This document shows, one piece after another, positions 24,140 to 34,410 of a DNA stretch of 64,000 bases. The notes below the pieces were generated by a model that was not told the DNA's origin, made no database searches, and saw nothing but the letters and a program-made list of their open reading frames with translations. Numbering within the stretch: position 1 is the stretch's first letter; each line of letters begins with the position of its first letter. Both the position numbers and the translations under genes were made by a program. Origin of the DNA: Carposina sasakii (taxonomy: Eukaryota; Arthropoda; Insecta; Lepidoptera; Carposinidae); assembly GCA_014607495.2 (NCBI GenBank), contig CP053167.1, positions 4,402,001 through 4,466,000 of the forward strand. The letters are read 5' to 3'.

Positions 24140-25380
24140 TATATTACATAAAGTTGTAATTCAATTCATATTATGATAATAGGAGGAGAAGAGTCTATTG
24201 TATCTATAGATAGGGTAAGTTAATAAAAAGCTATAAAACACAATTTTTTCCCTTAGTTTATTACACTGTATCTATCTATCTATATCTTTATACCTACAAG
24301 AAGCATATTTATCTATGTGTCTACCAGATAAATCCACGTTTATTGACGGAGGAGGACGGACACATAAGTTCAAAGCTCGAGCTTTCTGCGTAGGCAGAGG
24401 TGACTAAATGTCTAGAACTCTAGATTAATCCAGGGGTAAAATAAATCCTTATTCCAACTGTAACAAAGACTAATATTATTAGTAGAGAACCGTATTATAC
24501 AAAATGATACTCATAGCTTCGCCTACTATGCATATTAGTTTAAGTTTAAAATCTCATCAAAAACATAAATGTGAAAATGAGAGCCAAAGACAAAAGAAGT
24601 GATATCTAAATGGGTGCAAAGTTCAATGGTCAGTCCTGAAATGTATTAATAGCAACATAAAATATAATTTCTTCTTATAACTTAGGATAATATATTGTAG
24701 CCTGAGGTCTGATTTGGCTAGTTCTTATATTGAATTTAACAAGTTTACGTGAAACAGTTTTTGAATTATGAGGGTGTCAAAGTGGCTCCAAATGATTCGT
24801 GTAAAATTACACACGGTGCTGCTCGCCAGTTCTGTTAGCTGGAACTTTGGCTTGACACGCTACCGCGTGTCTTGATTACTTTATACTAAGATCCTACGCA
24901 AGCTACAAAAAAGCTTAAAATGAATATTGAACTCAATCGGGTAGGAGTCGGGTTGACACCGTATTGCTCCCGTAATGATAAACGTGAGAACTTAACATTT
25001 ATTTAAACTGTTTGTACTCAGTCGTAATATTATTATTATTTGTATCTCTTTTAAAATTTTCGGGAATACAGAGTCCCGGTCCTTTGAGAGGCGTGCATCG
25101 GGCCGTAGCCAAGATGTAGAGGCCCAAGAGAACTTTAATATGGTGTAGGATACACATGGCGGATACCATCACTGACCGCACAATATAATACACCCGGTGA
25201 TGGTCCCTGCCATGTACAGAGAGTGAGTGCAGAGCTATGTCATGCGATGGAAAACAAGGTCATGGGCTATGAGGCTGAGTTTTGGGCAGGTTTGGATAAT
25301 CGGGCTATTGAAGGACTAACGGACACCTGCCATTACAACGAAGTCTCATAATTGTTAGGTGGCAGGCGGTGACTCGCCGA
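24140..25380. other. No gene; simple repeat
   Basis: AT-rich. A short (ATCT)n run lies at 24270-24286. A 64-codon minus frame at 24999 has no domain signal. Confidence 0.5.
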
Positions 25381-25381
25381 C

Positions 25382-25654
25382 TCATTTCATGGGCCCCCTG
25401 AAACGGCCGCACGCACGGAGCAACAAAGGGGGCAACATTTGGTGAGCGGCTAGGGTGAAGCCAACTCGCCACTTACGGACGGGCACGTCCACCCTCGAGC
25501 TGTCATAGCTCTCGCGACTCCACTCTGCCCGGCCGGCGAAGGCAAGGCGGAGGTGGGGGAACTGTTCCTTGTCAGACCTCACCCCGGCGCCAGAGATGAG
25601 GAACAGGGTCTTCCCCCGGGAGCACATCAGGTCCGTGGGAACGCTACCTCCCAA
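25382..25654. other. GC-rich patch with a 90-codon minus frame
   Basis: This block is much more GC-rich than its surroundings. Both strands have open frames (minus 90 codons, plus 76 codons at 25553-25783). The minus product is arginine- and serine-rich and shows no motif I can name. It may be a fragment of a larger transposable element or an unspliced exon. I cannot decide which strand, if either, codes. Confidence 0.3.
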
Positions 25655-25757
25655 CAGCTCGCCACAAGCTGCCCTTTATTATTATTATGTGGTCACCCTT
25701 ACTCGAGTAGGTGGGTACTAGGTAAGTACTCTTTTGTGCACAGTATCATTAGGTTTA

Positions 25758-25873
25758 GGGCAGATTTTTCAATAGGCAAATAATTCAAACTGATGAACAG
25801 ATTTGATACTGTTTTTCTCTAAAACTTATAAGATATTAAAATATGTAGACTTTGACCATTGGAAAATTGGCCC
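25758..25873. mobile_element. PIF/Harbinger-like MITE, 116 bp
   Basis: Left end GGGCAGATTTTTCAAT and right end, reversed, GGGCCAATTTTCCAATGG form an imperfect inverted repeat. TTA flanks both sides (25755-25757 and 25874-25876), the usual PIF/Harbinger duplication. A related, more diverged element lies at 26660-26798. Confidence 0.6.
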
Positions 25874-26659
25874 TTACTGATTGGTCGAGATGATTGAGTA
25901 AATGTAATTAAGGACCGGTTGTTTGATCAGTAGTTAAGTTTACTGATAGATAAATGTCAGTCAAACCACTGATTTGATAATGTCAAACTAAGTATTTTTG
26001 AGGTGTTTTAATTAAAAGTAAGCTAACTACTGATTACAACAGGGAAAGTGAGCCTAGATTCTTGCTTGACTCCAAACCAACGGTAAAAGAAAACTACACA
26101 TTCACTTTCAAATTGATATTAGGTATGGACGTTTGCATGTGAAATAACATCGTAGCGGTTAATTTGTGGTTTATTTTATTACATTTATGAATATTTCACT
26201 ATCTTAGGTCGGAAAGCCACAAACATCCATACATGTGGGCGTGACACAAGTCACAACTGACTACGTTTGTACGACATGTTTTTTTATTGGACACATAAAA
26301 AATATAATACGTACACGAAAACGAACAAGCTCATTATTTAATTTCATATTTATGCTGGCGCATGGCGGTTGTTTTATAGCACGTATTTTGCTGCGGTATA
26401 GAAAGGAGAATGATCTCGCACGTGTAAATTAGAATTATGATTCCTGATTGTATGATGGATTGTATGATCTCTATCATCTGCCTCTGCCTGGAGGGTTTGT
26501 TCAGTGTACCTACGTCATAGGCATCCGATAAAGATTTCCCAAAATTGCCACAGGAAGGAAACGCGTCCTTCTCTATCTAGTCCTTGATATAGTTACTATA
26601 CATATTAGATAGGTATATGTACTATTAAGTTTGACCAAGTGGCTGTAATTCTACATTTA
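25874..26659. other. No gene recognised
   Basis: AT-rich spacer. A 65-codon frame at 26235 has no domain signal. Confidence 0.5.
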
Positions 26660-26798
26660 GTGCTGGTTTTTCCAATGGTCAGTTTGTCTATCTACTAAAG
26701 GTAAAATTTGATGCTGTCTTTTTCTAACATTGGATTAGAGACAGCATTATCATTATCCTATAGGTATTCTATCTGACGACGTCTGGTAAAATCAGCCC
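26660..26798. mobile_element. MITE related to 25758-25873
   Basis: Left end GTGCTGGTTTTTCCAATGGT and right end, reversed, GGGCTGATTTTACCAGACG. A central hairpin GCTGTCTTTTTCTAA/TTAGAGACAGC is present. It is embedded between two diverged copies of a 35-bp phrase (26628-26661 and 26801-26836, AAGTT(T/C)GACCAA(G/A)TGGCTGT...), so its exact ends are uncertain. Confidence 0.55.
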
Positions 26799-26941
26799 TA
26801 AGTTCGACCAAATGGCTGTATTTCGACATTTAGTACCTAATCTTGGCACGTTATTTCGTCGGCTTCTAATACTCGGCCTTCCTGCACTATGCCGATATAA
26901 GATCAGCACAGCGTAATGTAATATGTGCTCTAGAGTGCAGC

Positions 26942-27877
26942 TAGGGTTGCCAGGCGTCCGGATAAAGCCGGACAGAATCAGGCTTTTTGGTCGTGTGTCC
27001 GGCCAAAAATAACGAAGTCCGGCCTGTCCGGCTTTTGGTATGCTTTTCATCAAGCGCGGATCCATAGGGTCATGACGCTCATGACCACCCCCTGGGGCTT
27101 AGGCCAGCTTAGGCAAAGCAATTATTTTACAAGCGACAACGAAGATCGTAAAGTTATCGAAACATTTCCATTACGTGAACTTGCGTCGCGAGTTATGGGT
27201 GCGCCCACCACGTGACCCTCGGATCTAAATATGCGACAACAGGCAGCACTAACTACAATCGCCATGAGAAACCAGACCCGAGCACCTAGCATGCAAGACG
27301 ATACATTGCACCATTCCGAAATCAAAAACTAGATAAACAATCTACATATGTTTCGCCAACAACCGTGGCATCCTCAGGATTATAGAAATTAGTAAATTAG
27401 TAAACCACTAATTACTATGAACCTCTAAAACCCTTTTTTAGAGGTTCATAGTAATTAGTGGTTTACTATGAACCTCTAAAACCCTTTTTTAAGGTTCATA
27501 GTAATTAGTGGTTTACTAATTTACTAATTTCAATCCTGAGGATGCCACGGTTGTTGGCGAAACATATGTAGATTGTTTATCTAGTTTTTGATTTCGGAAT
27601 GGTGCAATGTATCGTCTTGCATGCTAGGTGCTCGGGTCTGGTTTCTCATGGCGATTGTAGTTAGTGCAAGTGCCTGTTGTCGCAATTATGAGTTTTCCGA
27701 GGGTCAGCGACGATAATTTTCGTACTAATACAATTTATTTAATACTGAGACACAAAAGTGGTCTCTCTGACTCTCAAATAATATAGGTTGGCTGTCAGTT
27801 TTCGGCTTTTTTACCCAAATGTCCGGCCAAATTGGTTGGTCTGTCCGGCTTTTTGGTTTTTCGACCTGGCAACCCTA
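26942..27877. mobile_element. hAT-type non-autonomous element with nested hairpin
   Basis: 936 bp with ends TAGGGTTGCCAGGCG and, reversed, TAGGGTTGCCAGGTC. Internal subterminal words AAAGCCGGACAG and GTCCGGCCAAA occur on both sides in opposite orientation. An exact 8-bp duplication, AGTGCAGC, flanks it (26934-26941 and 27878-27885), the hAT signature. The centre is occupied by a second, foldback element (27194-27716). The 98-codon minus frame at the left end is not a transposase. Confidence 0.85.
27194..27716. mobile_element. Long foldback (hairpin) element
   Basis: The two arms are near-perfect reverse complements: 27246-27381 pairs with 27532-27667 over 136 bases with no mismatch that I can see, then about 40 more bases pair after a 3-base bulge. 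The centre contains a duplicated block (AACCTCTAAAACCCTTTTTT twice). The outer arm shares GGGTGCGCCCACCAC, ACAGGCA...GCACTAACTACAATCGCCA with the foldback at 19320-19714. A transcript through it would form a long double-stranded RNA. Confidence 0.85.
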
Positions 27878-28113
27878 AGTGCAGCTCAAAACGGAAGCAC
27901 GAATAGTTGCCCAACGGCATCTACGCGAGGTCGGGCACCGGTTTCACCTTTGTCTCAATGCCTTTTCCCTCTGACTTTACGCGTGGCCATATTGAAAAAT
28001 GCCAAATTTACTTATTGTCCGTTTCATAGAATAGTTCCTATGCCTGATTTCGAAACTAAATCTTTTTAATATGCAGTGAAACAGAAAATGTTGTCATACA
28101 CATAGTTACTAGC

Positions 28114-28337
28114 GACGACCGATTGGTGTAGTTGGTAGTGGCTCTGCCTGCGACGCTATAGGTTCGAATCCCGGTATGTGCATGTTTGTTTCCGAGTCAT
28201 GGATGTTTCTATACTTATCTATGTATTTATATACCGTTGCTTAGTACCCACGACACAATACCTTAGGGATCTTAATGTGGGACTAGGTCAATGTGTTATG
28301 AAGTGTGTAGATATTTATATAAAAAAATAATAAAAAG
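28114..28337 (+). mobile_element. tRNA-derived SINE, full-length type
   Basis: Head GACGACCGATTGGTGTAGTT with a B box (GGTTCGAATCCCGGT), then the body phrases TTTCCGAGTCATGGATGTTT, ACCGTTGCTTAGTACCCACG and CTTAATGTGGGACTAG, and an A-rich tail. The same body occurs at 51804 (plus) and at 52370 and 58371 (minus). This arrangement matches SINEs that I know from noctuid moths. The exact family name would need a search. Confidence 0.82.
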
Positions 28338-28462
28338 AACTAGCGCCATCATTCAGCGGAATTATATGTACTGTGAAACGCACTCTACTACTATAGGTAC
28401 CTATATAGTTGTAAGTTATAGAACTTAGCCATTGTGTAAGCGAGATATCGTTCTACATAATA

Positions 28463-28609
28463 TACAGGGTGTAACAAAAAGGGTATGTTAAGCGAAAAGA
28501 TATGTGAGACCCGAAATCACATGTTTATTTTCCCACTGGAAATACGTTCTCTATAGTGGGCTATTTACATAGCTTTTCGCTTAACATACCCTTTCTGTTA
28601 CACCCTGTA
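28463..28609. mobile_element. TACAGGGTG MITE, 147 bp
   Basis: Ends TACAGGGTGTAACAAAAAGG and, reversed, TACAGGGTGTAACAGAAAGG, continuing GTATGTTAAGCGAAAAG on both sides for about 36 bp of inverted repeat. TA on each side is the likely target duplication. It has no coding capacity. A diverged relative begins at 14138. Confidence 0.8.
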
Positions 28610-28801
28610 TAGAGGCGTTTTGCTCCTTCTGCTTTAAGAATTCATGGTAAACATTATATTTTTCCTTTACGGAAAACCCGCAGCGGAGACGGAAATAGCC
28701 TTCCATGATTTGCGGTTTCAATAAGGCATTTACTTCGCTTAGGTAAGCAAAATTTTACTATTTATTGTATTTAATTGGCTAACTAGTGTGACTGATGAGA
28801 T

Positions 28802-28825
28802 GTACATACATACATACATACATAA
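28802..28825. repeat. (ACAT)n tail of the adjacent LINE
   Basis: Five tandem ACAT units directly abut the 3' end of the minus-strand LINE fragment. Short repeats at the 3' end are typical of RTE-type elements. Confidence 0.7.
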
Positions 28826-29195
28826 TAATCACGCCTCTTCCCGGAGGGGTAGGCAGGGATCACGGATCTCCATTTGCTAAGATCCTGACACACCTCTTTC
28901 GCTTCATCTACTTTCATGATATTCTTCATGCACGCTCGTCGGTTTAGGGTACTCTTGACCTGACCTTTCTTTAGAATTTCGCCAATTTGATCGGTGAAAG
29001 TCCGGCGAAGTCTTCCCCTTCCAACCCTTCCATCCACTCTTCCGTTGTACACTTTCTTTGTCAGTCTACTTTCACTCATCCTGTCCACATGCCCAAAACC
29101 ACCTCAACATACCCTTCTCAATCTTCGTCACCACGTCCTCATTTATACCACACTTCTTTCTGATCACCTCATTTCTTATCCTATCTTTGAAACGA
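28805..29195 (-). pseudogene. RTE-like LINE, C-terminal fragment
   Basis: Read on the minus strand, the frame downstream of about 29088 encodes RMSESRLTKKVYNGRVDG, then GRGRLRRTF and RRACMKNIMKVDEAKEVC and ends in AYPSGKRRD. I recognise this as the conserved tail that follows reverse transcriptase in lepidopteran RTE-like LINEs. The upstream part (DRIRNEVIRKKCGINEDVV, then IEKGMLRWFW) is in another frame, so there is at least one frameshift. The reverse transcriptase core is missing. It is a 5'-truncated, dead copy. Confidence 0.75.
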
Positions 29196-29319
29196 TGAGA
29201 TAGTGATGAGATGTGGTTGTGTAAATTGCACACTTCTGCCCTACCTCTTTGACGTTTATACTATCTACGGACGCAATACGACAACGTACGGTAAAAATCT
29301 AAATTAATTGAGGTCTGTT

Positions 29320-29490
29320 AGGAGATGCAGCTGATGCGGTACTTCACTAGAACACATCAGCTGCTGCATCTCCTAGCAACTTGTCACTGATCATTTACAT
29401 CTGTTTCCGCTATGCTAATCGTGGCTATGGGATCTCCTTTATGATCCTGAGTTCTGGCTACCCCATTTCGGGAACACAGCCGTGTCTATA
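29320..29490 (+). repeat. LINE 3' UTR-like repeat fragment
   Basis: Contains GGAGATGCAGCTGATG and its imperfect inverted partner CATCAGCTGCTGCATCTCC, then GCTATGCTAATCGTGGCTAT and GGCTACCCCATTTCGGGAAC. It belongs to the same dispersed family as 3328, 38115, 62955 and 63600. Confidence 0.55.
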
Positions 29491-29499
29491 TATAAATAA

Positions 29500-30155
29500 A
29501 TGATCATTTACCCTCGAGGGCTCTATAATTTCTGTTTTGTTTTTTTTTTTCAAAAATACAGTTACTACCACTCATTCCATTCCTTCCCACGCAGATTTTG
29601 AATGTCTTTCCATTGACAGTGTACGCCCACATTTGGGAACAAATCAAAAAGTTTCTATATATTTCGTCTAAAACAGGACATAATATTCTTGTTTAGTGAT
29701 AGGTCATTTGAATTGACGTGCACCTTGGGACGCAAAGGTCGGTGGTTAAAATCCATTCGTGGGTAGTTACTGTATTTCATGTACGGATTTAGCATACTTC
29801 ACCAAAATATAACTATATATGTTGAATTAATAATACCGTTGGTAGCATGGAGAAGGTATAAAAGAGGAGGTGGGACTATGAGCTGAGTCGTGTGGCAATC
29901 ATGAGGCCATGACGTCATGATAGGGGCGGAGCTTCAGGGCCAGTGTGTGTAACGCAGTAGCTGTAACCACACGCTTATGCAAGTAGTTTGGCTAGTCACT
30001 ACAAGGTGGTTTCTATGTAAATGGGCAGGGCTACAGTGTTAGGAAGCTCCCCTCGTCCCATACTTCACTCCCGCTCAGCGGCACACTATTTTTGTATGAA
30101 AATATACTTAGCCGCTGCCCCTCTTTTATTTCTTCTCCATCGTTGGTAGGTACTA
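29500..30155. other. No gene recognised
   Basis: Contains a T run near 29534. An interval at 29840-30110 (GGAGGTGGGACTATGAGC, GACGTCATGATAGGGGCGGA) is moderately GC-rich but unassigned. Confidence 0.45.
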
Positions 30156-30365
30156 TGCTGATGCGGGTCTTCACTAGTATATTCTGCGTCTTCTTCCGTG
30201 CATGTCGTCGTAAGAGTTCTCTCAGGCGATGAGCTAGCAACTGATCTGTTACATCTAGCACCGCTATGCTCAACGTGACTGTACAGTTCTGTACATGAGC
30301 ACTTCTGCATTTCTGTATATTTCATTTTGGGAACACAGTTATGTGTATGTATGTATGCAGTAGGT
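30156..30365 (+). repeat. LINE 3' UTR-like repeat fragment
   Basis: CCGTGCATGTCGTCGTAAGA, GAGCTAGCAACTGATC and CACCGCTATGCTCAACGTGA match the family seen at 62955-63150 and end in (TATG)n near 30345. Minus-strand frames of 80 and 95 codons overlap it and are not called. Confidence 0.5.
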
Positions 30366-30772
30366 AGTTTCAACTTTATTTATATTAAAAGAATCTCCCC
30401 CCCAGCAAAATAAAACCTGCAGACGCCATTATCTCGTGAATGAACTGGAATAATTCCAAAAATTCCGCAAGTTTGTGACTTCAATGTGAAGGTTTCATTA
30501 TACAGAGACGGAGATAATGAGTCCGTTTCAAAGATTCCCCGGGCACTGTACAAATGTACAGTGTACAAAGTTAAACCTTGAATTTTGCGAGTTTTCTTGG
30601 AGTAAGCCTGTACGAGATGAGGTCCTTTGCCTTTTGCCACTCTCTTTCTAAAGTATGGCGCGGACTACGAAGAACTTAGTGTAATGACCCTACTCTATCT
30701 GTTATTTCATTGGCGTATGTTTTTCTATTAATGTAGCACCCGCCGATGTCAGTCACGAGCGTGACGGCAATA

Positions 30773-30795
30773 TATTTATGTAAGAGTGACAGAGA
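30773..30795 (+). repeat. Left 23-bp flanking repeat of the LTR element
   Basis: TATTTATGTAAGAGTGACAG plus AGA ends exactly where the 5' LTR begins (TGTCAT) and is repeated without change at 37752-37774, exactly after the 3' LTR ends (GTCA). A target duplication of 23 bp is far longer than the 4-6 bp made by retrotransposon integrases. Confidence 0.85.
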
Positions 30796-31213
30796 TGTCA
30801 TATCCTACAGTCGGATCTCCAACGCCATCTATTTTCAATCGTTGAAGTTAGAAACGTCAAGTCGACAGCTATCACTGACTTGAGGACAGCTGTCACTTGG
30901 GTAAAGACAAGACAGAGTACTGAGAGGGCGCCACTGTAGATTTACAACGACCACCGGGTCGTTTGAATGGAGCCGGAGGGTATTCTGTTCTTTTGTTGCG
31001 TCTGGAGCGAAGCACGGGTGCTAATCAGCCTCTGTCTTGTACTTACCACGTTTCTAGGTTATCCGCTAGAATCCTAGTAATCTTGTGCGTAGACACAGTG
31101 AAAGTGTTTGTGATTCCTAATTAAGCTTGTTTACTACACGCCGCATTCTTTATTTCGGATTTTGGAAGATGTCGGACACACCTAACGGCACGCCACTCGA
31201 CCCATCTACGTCA
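30796..31213 (+). repeat. 5' long terminal repeat
   Basis: Starts TGTCATATCC and ends CTACGTCA. By eye it matches 37333-37751 at every base except one missing G in a CTTTTGTTGCG stretch. It contains the gag start codon (31169) and its first 15 codons, so gag begins inside the LTR. No clear tRNA primer site follows. A TGGGATGCAACCC at 31221, seven bases past the end, is the best weak candidate. A new insertion is implied by the match between LTRs. Confidence 0.85.
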
Positions 31214-33625
31214 TCAGGCGTGGGATGCAACCCGGATCACCCACATGAAACACGTGCTTCAAATAGTGACTCGAGCGAAGAAAAATGGCGTCTTCTCTTC
31301 GAGCAACAAAATCAAAATTTTCTGGCGTTGGTGCAAGCAATAAAACTACCTGCATCTTCGGACTCTATTCGCCTTCCTGATTTCGACCCAGAGAAAAGAG
31401 ACATCGACGCCCGAGCTTGGATATCGACCGCGGACATGTGTATCACAGATCGACATCGCCATGGATCTTCTCTGATGATCGCGTTAAGCCACGCACTCAA
31501 GGGCGAAGCATCATCTTGGCTGTCTTCAATATCGTTTCCTAATATGACGTGGGCCGATTTTAAGGAGCTTTTCGTAGCAAGGTATGACTGTCCTGAAACT
31601 GCTGCTTCCTTTCTCATCAGTATGCACGACAAGAAACCGAGAGATAACGAGTGCCTGGCCTCATACGCCGCTACCCTCATAACATACTTAATGGCAAGGT
31701 GGAATGGACTGACTACAGAACAGATAGCAATAGCCACTGTCTTAGCTCATATTTCAAAACAAGAGCCACGTGTTCAGAGGATTGCTATAACGACTGACAT
31801 CAAGACGCGTAACCATTTACAAAAGGAACTGAAGGCTATCTCATTCCTGAAGAGAAGTTATTCATCAAGTATTTATCGTGATGGACCCGACCTAAAAAGA
31901 AACCGACCTAATGGATCTGCTGTGACCATCAAGTGCTTTAATTGTGGACAACTAGGCCACAAATCTCTTCAATGTCGCAACAAAGCCAATTCGAAGAAGC
32001 AAGATGACCGGTCCAAACACAGGTCCTTTCACGGGGACCATAACTCGACCAACCAACCTACAGGGAGAACCGATCGCATCACCTGCTTCAACTGCCGGGA
32101 ACAAGGCCACTATGCATCCGACTGCCCGAAGAGGAAAATCAAGGAGGGGAACAACGGTACCGGCGGCGGCACTGGAACTGGTCCAGCTAAGGAAAAGCGA
32201 GTAGACGTGTGCATTGTGAATGCGCCTTCGGGTTCTCTGCGTCACTCTGGTGAGTCATTCCCATTTACTTACGACTCAGGTTCAGAGTGTTCCTTAGTTA
32301 AAGAATCGATTGCTTTGAAATTTAGTGGTAAGCGAATTTATGACAATGTTTCTATTACTGGTATAGGACAAACTTCTATAGCCTCGACCATGCAAATTTT
32401 AACGACAATTGACATTGACAATATTAACTTTGAGATACTCCTTCATGTTTTACCTGACCATTGTTTGCGATACAATATTATGATCGGACGTGAAATTCTA
32501 GCTATCGGTTTGACTGTACATATGTCGGTAGATAAAGTACGTTTCGAGAAAATTAACATAGTCGAATCATGTGATGTAGTTGCAAATAATGGTATAGACC
32601 TTGACTTAGTAGATACTGACGTTAGTAATGAATACAGACCTAGGTTGATTGAGATTTTAGAACGGTTCAAGCTTAGTTTCATTACCGGTACACCTACTTC
32701 TCCTGCTGACACTGAACCTATGCAGATACGGCTCGTAGACCCGCACAAGACGGTAAATCGTCGCCCATACAGGCTGACCCCAGATGAACGTCAGATTGTG
32801 AGGGGCAAGATCAACGAGCTGCTTAATGCTAAGGTAATTAGACCTAGTTCTTCACCGTTCGCAAGCCCAATACTTTTGGTAAAAAAAAAAGACGGTTCAG
32901 ATAGAATGTGTGTCGATTATAGGGAGTTGAACGATAACACCGTTGCTGACCGTTTTCCTTTACCACTCATATCTGAACAGATTGCTAGGTTGCACGGAGG
33001 ACATTTTTTTACAATTTTAGATTTAGCATCGGGATTTCACCAGATCCCTATCGAGTCGGAGTCCATAGAGCGCACAGCATTCGTGACAACTGAAGGTCAG
33101 TATGAGTACCTTACTATGCCCTTCGGTTTGAAAAATGCTCCTGCAGTGTTTCAACGTGCTCTCATACATGCTCTAGGCGATCTCGTAAACAAGTACGTTG
33201 TAGTGTACATGGATGACGTGCTAGTTGTGGCCAGTAACATCGACGAAGCTTTCGATAGACTAAAGGTAGTATTAGAAGTTCTTTCTGGGAAGGGATTTTC
33301 GTTAAATCCTAAAAAGTGCTCATTCCTGAAAGAAAAAGTAGAGTACCTAGGCTTCGAGGTGCGCCGAGGTCAAATTCGTCTGAATCCACGAAAGATAGTT
33401 GCACTTACCGCTTTACCACCGACCGGCGCTCTTAATAATCAAGGTAGATTTTATGATTTTCATTTTGATTCGGGTGCTGAGTGTTCACTAATAAAAGAAA
33501 GCGTTGCATCAAGTTTCAATGGTAAAAGAATTGCTAAAACTGTCTCTCTAACGGGAATTGGTCAAACCAGTGTATTCAGCACCCAGCAAATACTGTGTAA
33601 TGTTGAAATTAATGATTATGTTTAG
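31169..33625 (+). CDS. Gag-protease-RT polyprotein fused to a second protease
   Basis: One open frame of 818 codons, starting at the first ATG (MSDTPNGTPLD). Residues about 1-250 are a capsid-like Gag. CCHC knuckles are at 256-269 (CFNCGQLGHKSLQC) and 306-319 (CFNCREQGHYASDC). The aspartic protease has DSGS at 369-372. Reverse transcriptase runs from about 540, with KKKDGSDRMCVDYRELN near 570-590 and the catalytic YMDD at 680-683. After about residue 757 the frame jumps into a second protease start (DSGA at 767) instead of continuing to RNase H, and stops at 33625. The real product would be Gag-PR-RT lacking RNase H and integrase. A run of 10 A in the RT (32881-32890) is a possible slippage site. 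Domain calls rest on motifs; clade not determined. Confidence 0.85.
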   Translation: MSDTPNGTPLDPSTSSGVGCNPDHPHETRASNSDSSEEKWRLLFEQQNQNFLALVQAIKLPASSDSIRLPDFDPEKRDIDARAWISTADMCITDRHRHGSSLMIALSHALKGEASSWLSSISFPNMTWADFKELFVARYDCPETAASFLISMHDKKPRDNECLASYAATLITYLMARWNGLTTEQIAIATVLAHISKQEPRVQRIAITTDIKTRNHLQKELKAISFLKRSYSSSIYRDGPDLKRNRPNGSAVTIKCFNCGQLGHKSLQCRNKANSKKQDDRSKHRSFHGDHNSTNQPTGRTDRITCFNCREQGHYASDCPKRKIKEGNNGTGGGTGTGPAKEKRVDVCIVNAPSGSLRHSGESFPFTYDSGSECSLVKESIALKFSGKRIYDNVSITGIGQTSIASTMQILTTIDIDNINFEILLHVLPDHCLRYNIMIGREILAIGLTVHMSVDKVRFEKINIVESCDVVANNGIDLDLVDTDVSNEYRPRLIEILERFKLSFITGTPTSPADTEPMQIRLVDPHKTVNRRPYRLTPDERQIVRGKINELLNAKVIRPSSSPFASPILLVKKKDGSDRMCVDYRELNDNTVADRFPLPLISEQIARLHGGHFFTILDLASGFHQIPIESESIERTAFVTTEGQYEYLTMPFGLKNAPAVFQRALIHALGDLVNKYVVVYMDDVLVVASNIDEAFDRLKVVLEVLSGKGFSLNPKKCSFLKEKVEYLGFEVRRGQIRLNPRKIVALTALPPTGALNNQGRFYDFHFDSGAECSLIKESVASSFNGKRIAKTVSLTGIGQTSVFSTQQILCNVEINDYV

Positions 33626-34155
33626 AACTTTTATTACATGTTTTACCCGATGTGTATATGCGTAGTGATATTATGCTAGGTCGTGAAATATTGAGTCAAG
33701 GCTTCGTTATTGACTTGTCAACAAATAATTTTAGCATTTCAAAACAAAATAATTTGACAGTTTTAAATTGTGACGTTTTAACCGATTCTAGTATCAGTAA
33801 CGACTTTAGTAATGTTGACACAGATATACCCTCTTGTAAAAAGTCAGATCTTTTAACTATTTTAGGTGAATATTCCAGTTATTTTACAACAGGTTTGCCA
33901 AAAACTCGTGTAACTACAGGTGAACTCGAAATTCGATTAATTGATCCGAAGTATAGAGGTCCTTTTAGGGTATCGGAGGTACTTGAAGGTAATCGTTATG
34001 TTCTTAAAGCCCTTAATTCCAATAGAACCTATAAGTACGCACATGACAGACTTAGGCGAATGCCTGCGAATGACATTACCAATGACATGCTGACATGTGA
34101 CCGTGATGATAATCTGTGCGAACTTGACGGGGATGGACCGTCATGTTCAAATTAA
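33440..34155 (+). pseudogene. Second pol fragment: protease joined to GPY/F-like module
   Basis: From about 33440 the sequence repeats the protease of the first unit at protein level (DSGAECSLIKESV versus DSGSECSLVKESI), then changes frame by one base near 33620 and continues to 34155. It runs through the protease C-terminus (IMLGREIL) into the first residues of the pre-RT segment (LEIRLIDP) and then directly into YRGPFRVSEVLEGNRYVLKA, which looks like the GPY/F module at the C-terminus of gypsy integrases. The RT, RNase H and integrase core that should lie between are absent. DNA divergence from the first unit shows that it came from a different, related element. Confidence 0.75.
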
Positions 34156-34177
34156 TGTTGAGTTGACTGATTGAGAG

Positions 34178-34348
34178 TGGTTTACGGATACCGGATAGAG
34201 GTATTCAAGAGTCACTGGATGGAAGTGACTAGACTGGTATACGGAAGCTGGATGGAAGTTTCTAAGAGTCACTGGATGGAAGTGACTAGACTGGTTTACG
34301 GAAGCTGGATGGAAGTTTCCAAGAGTTGCTAGATTGAGGCAACTAGAC
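34178..34348 (+). repeat. 57-bp tandem repeat, three units
   Basis: Units at 34178, 34235 and 34292 are each 57 bp, beginning TGG(T)TTACGGA and ending (C/T)AACTAGAC or TGACTAGAC. The period is a multiple of three but no long frame spans it. It lies between the second and third pol fragments and may derive from the non-coding 3' part of the retroelement. Confidence 0.8.
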
Positions 34349-34410
34349 TTACTTGACTGACGTTACTCTATATGGATTGTGTATACTGTAGCCTTGTTTT
34401 GGAATTATTT

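Noticed and set aside
28994..29203. 69-codon plus-strand protein
   Set aside because: It is the antisense of the minus-strand LINE fragment.
31214..31240. tRNA primer-binding site at TGGGATGCAACCC
   Set aside because: It starts seven bases past the LTR, and the T-loop part does not fit a tRNA 3' end.
31169..33625. An intact Gag-Pol gene
   Set aside because: The frame is long, but it ends in a second protease and lacks RNase H and integrase, so it is not a complete polyprotein.
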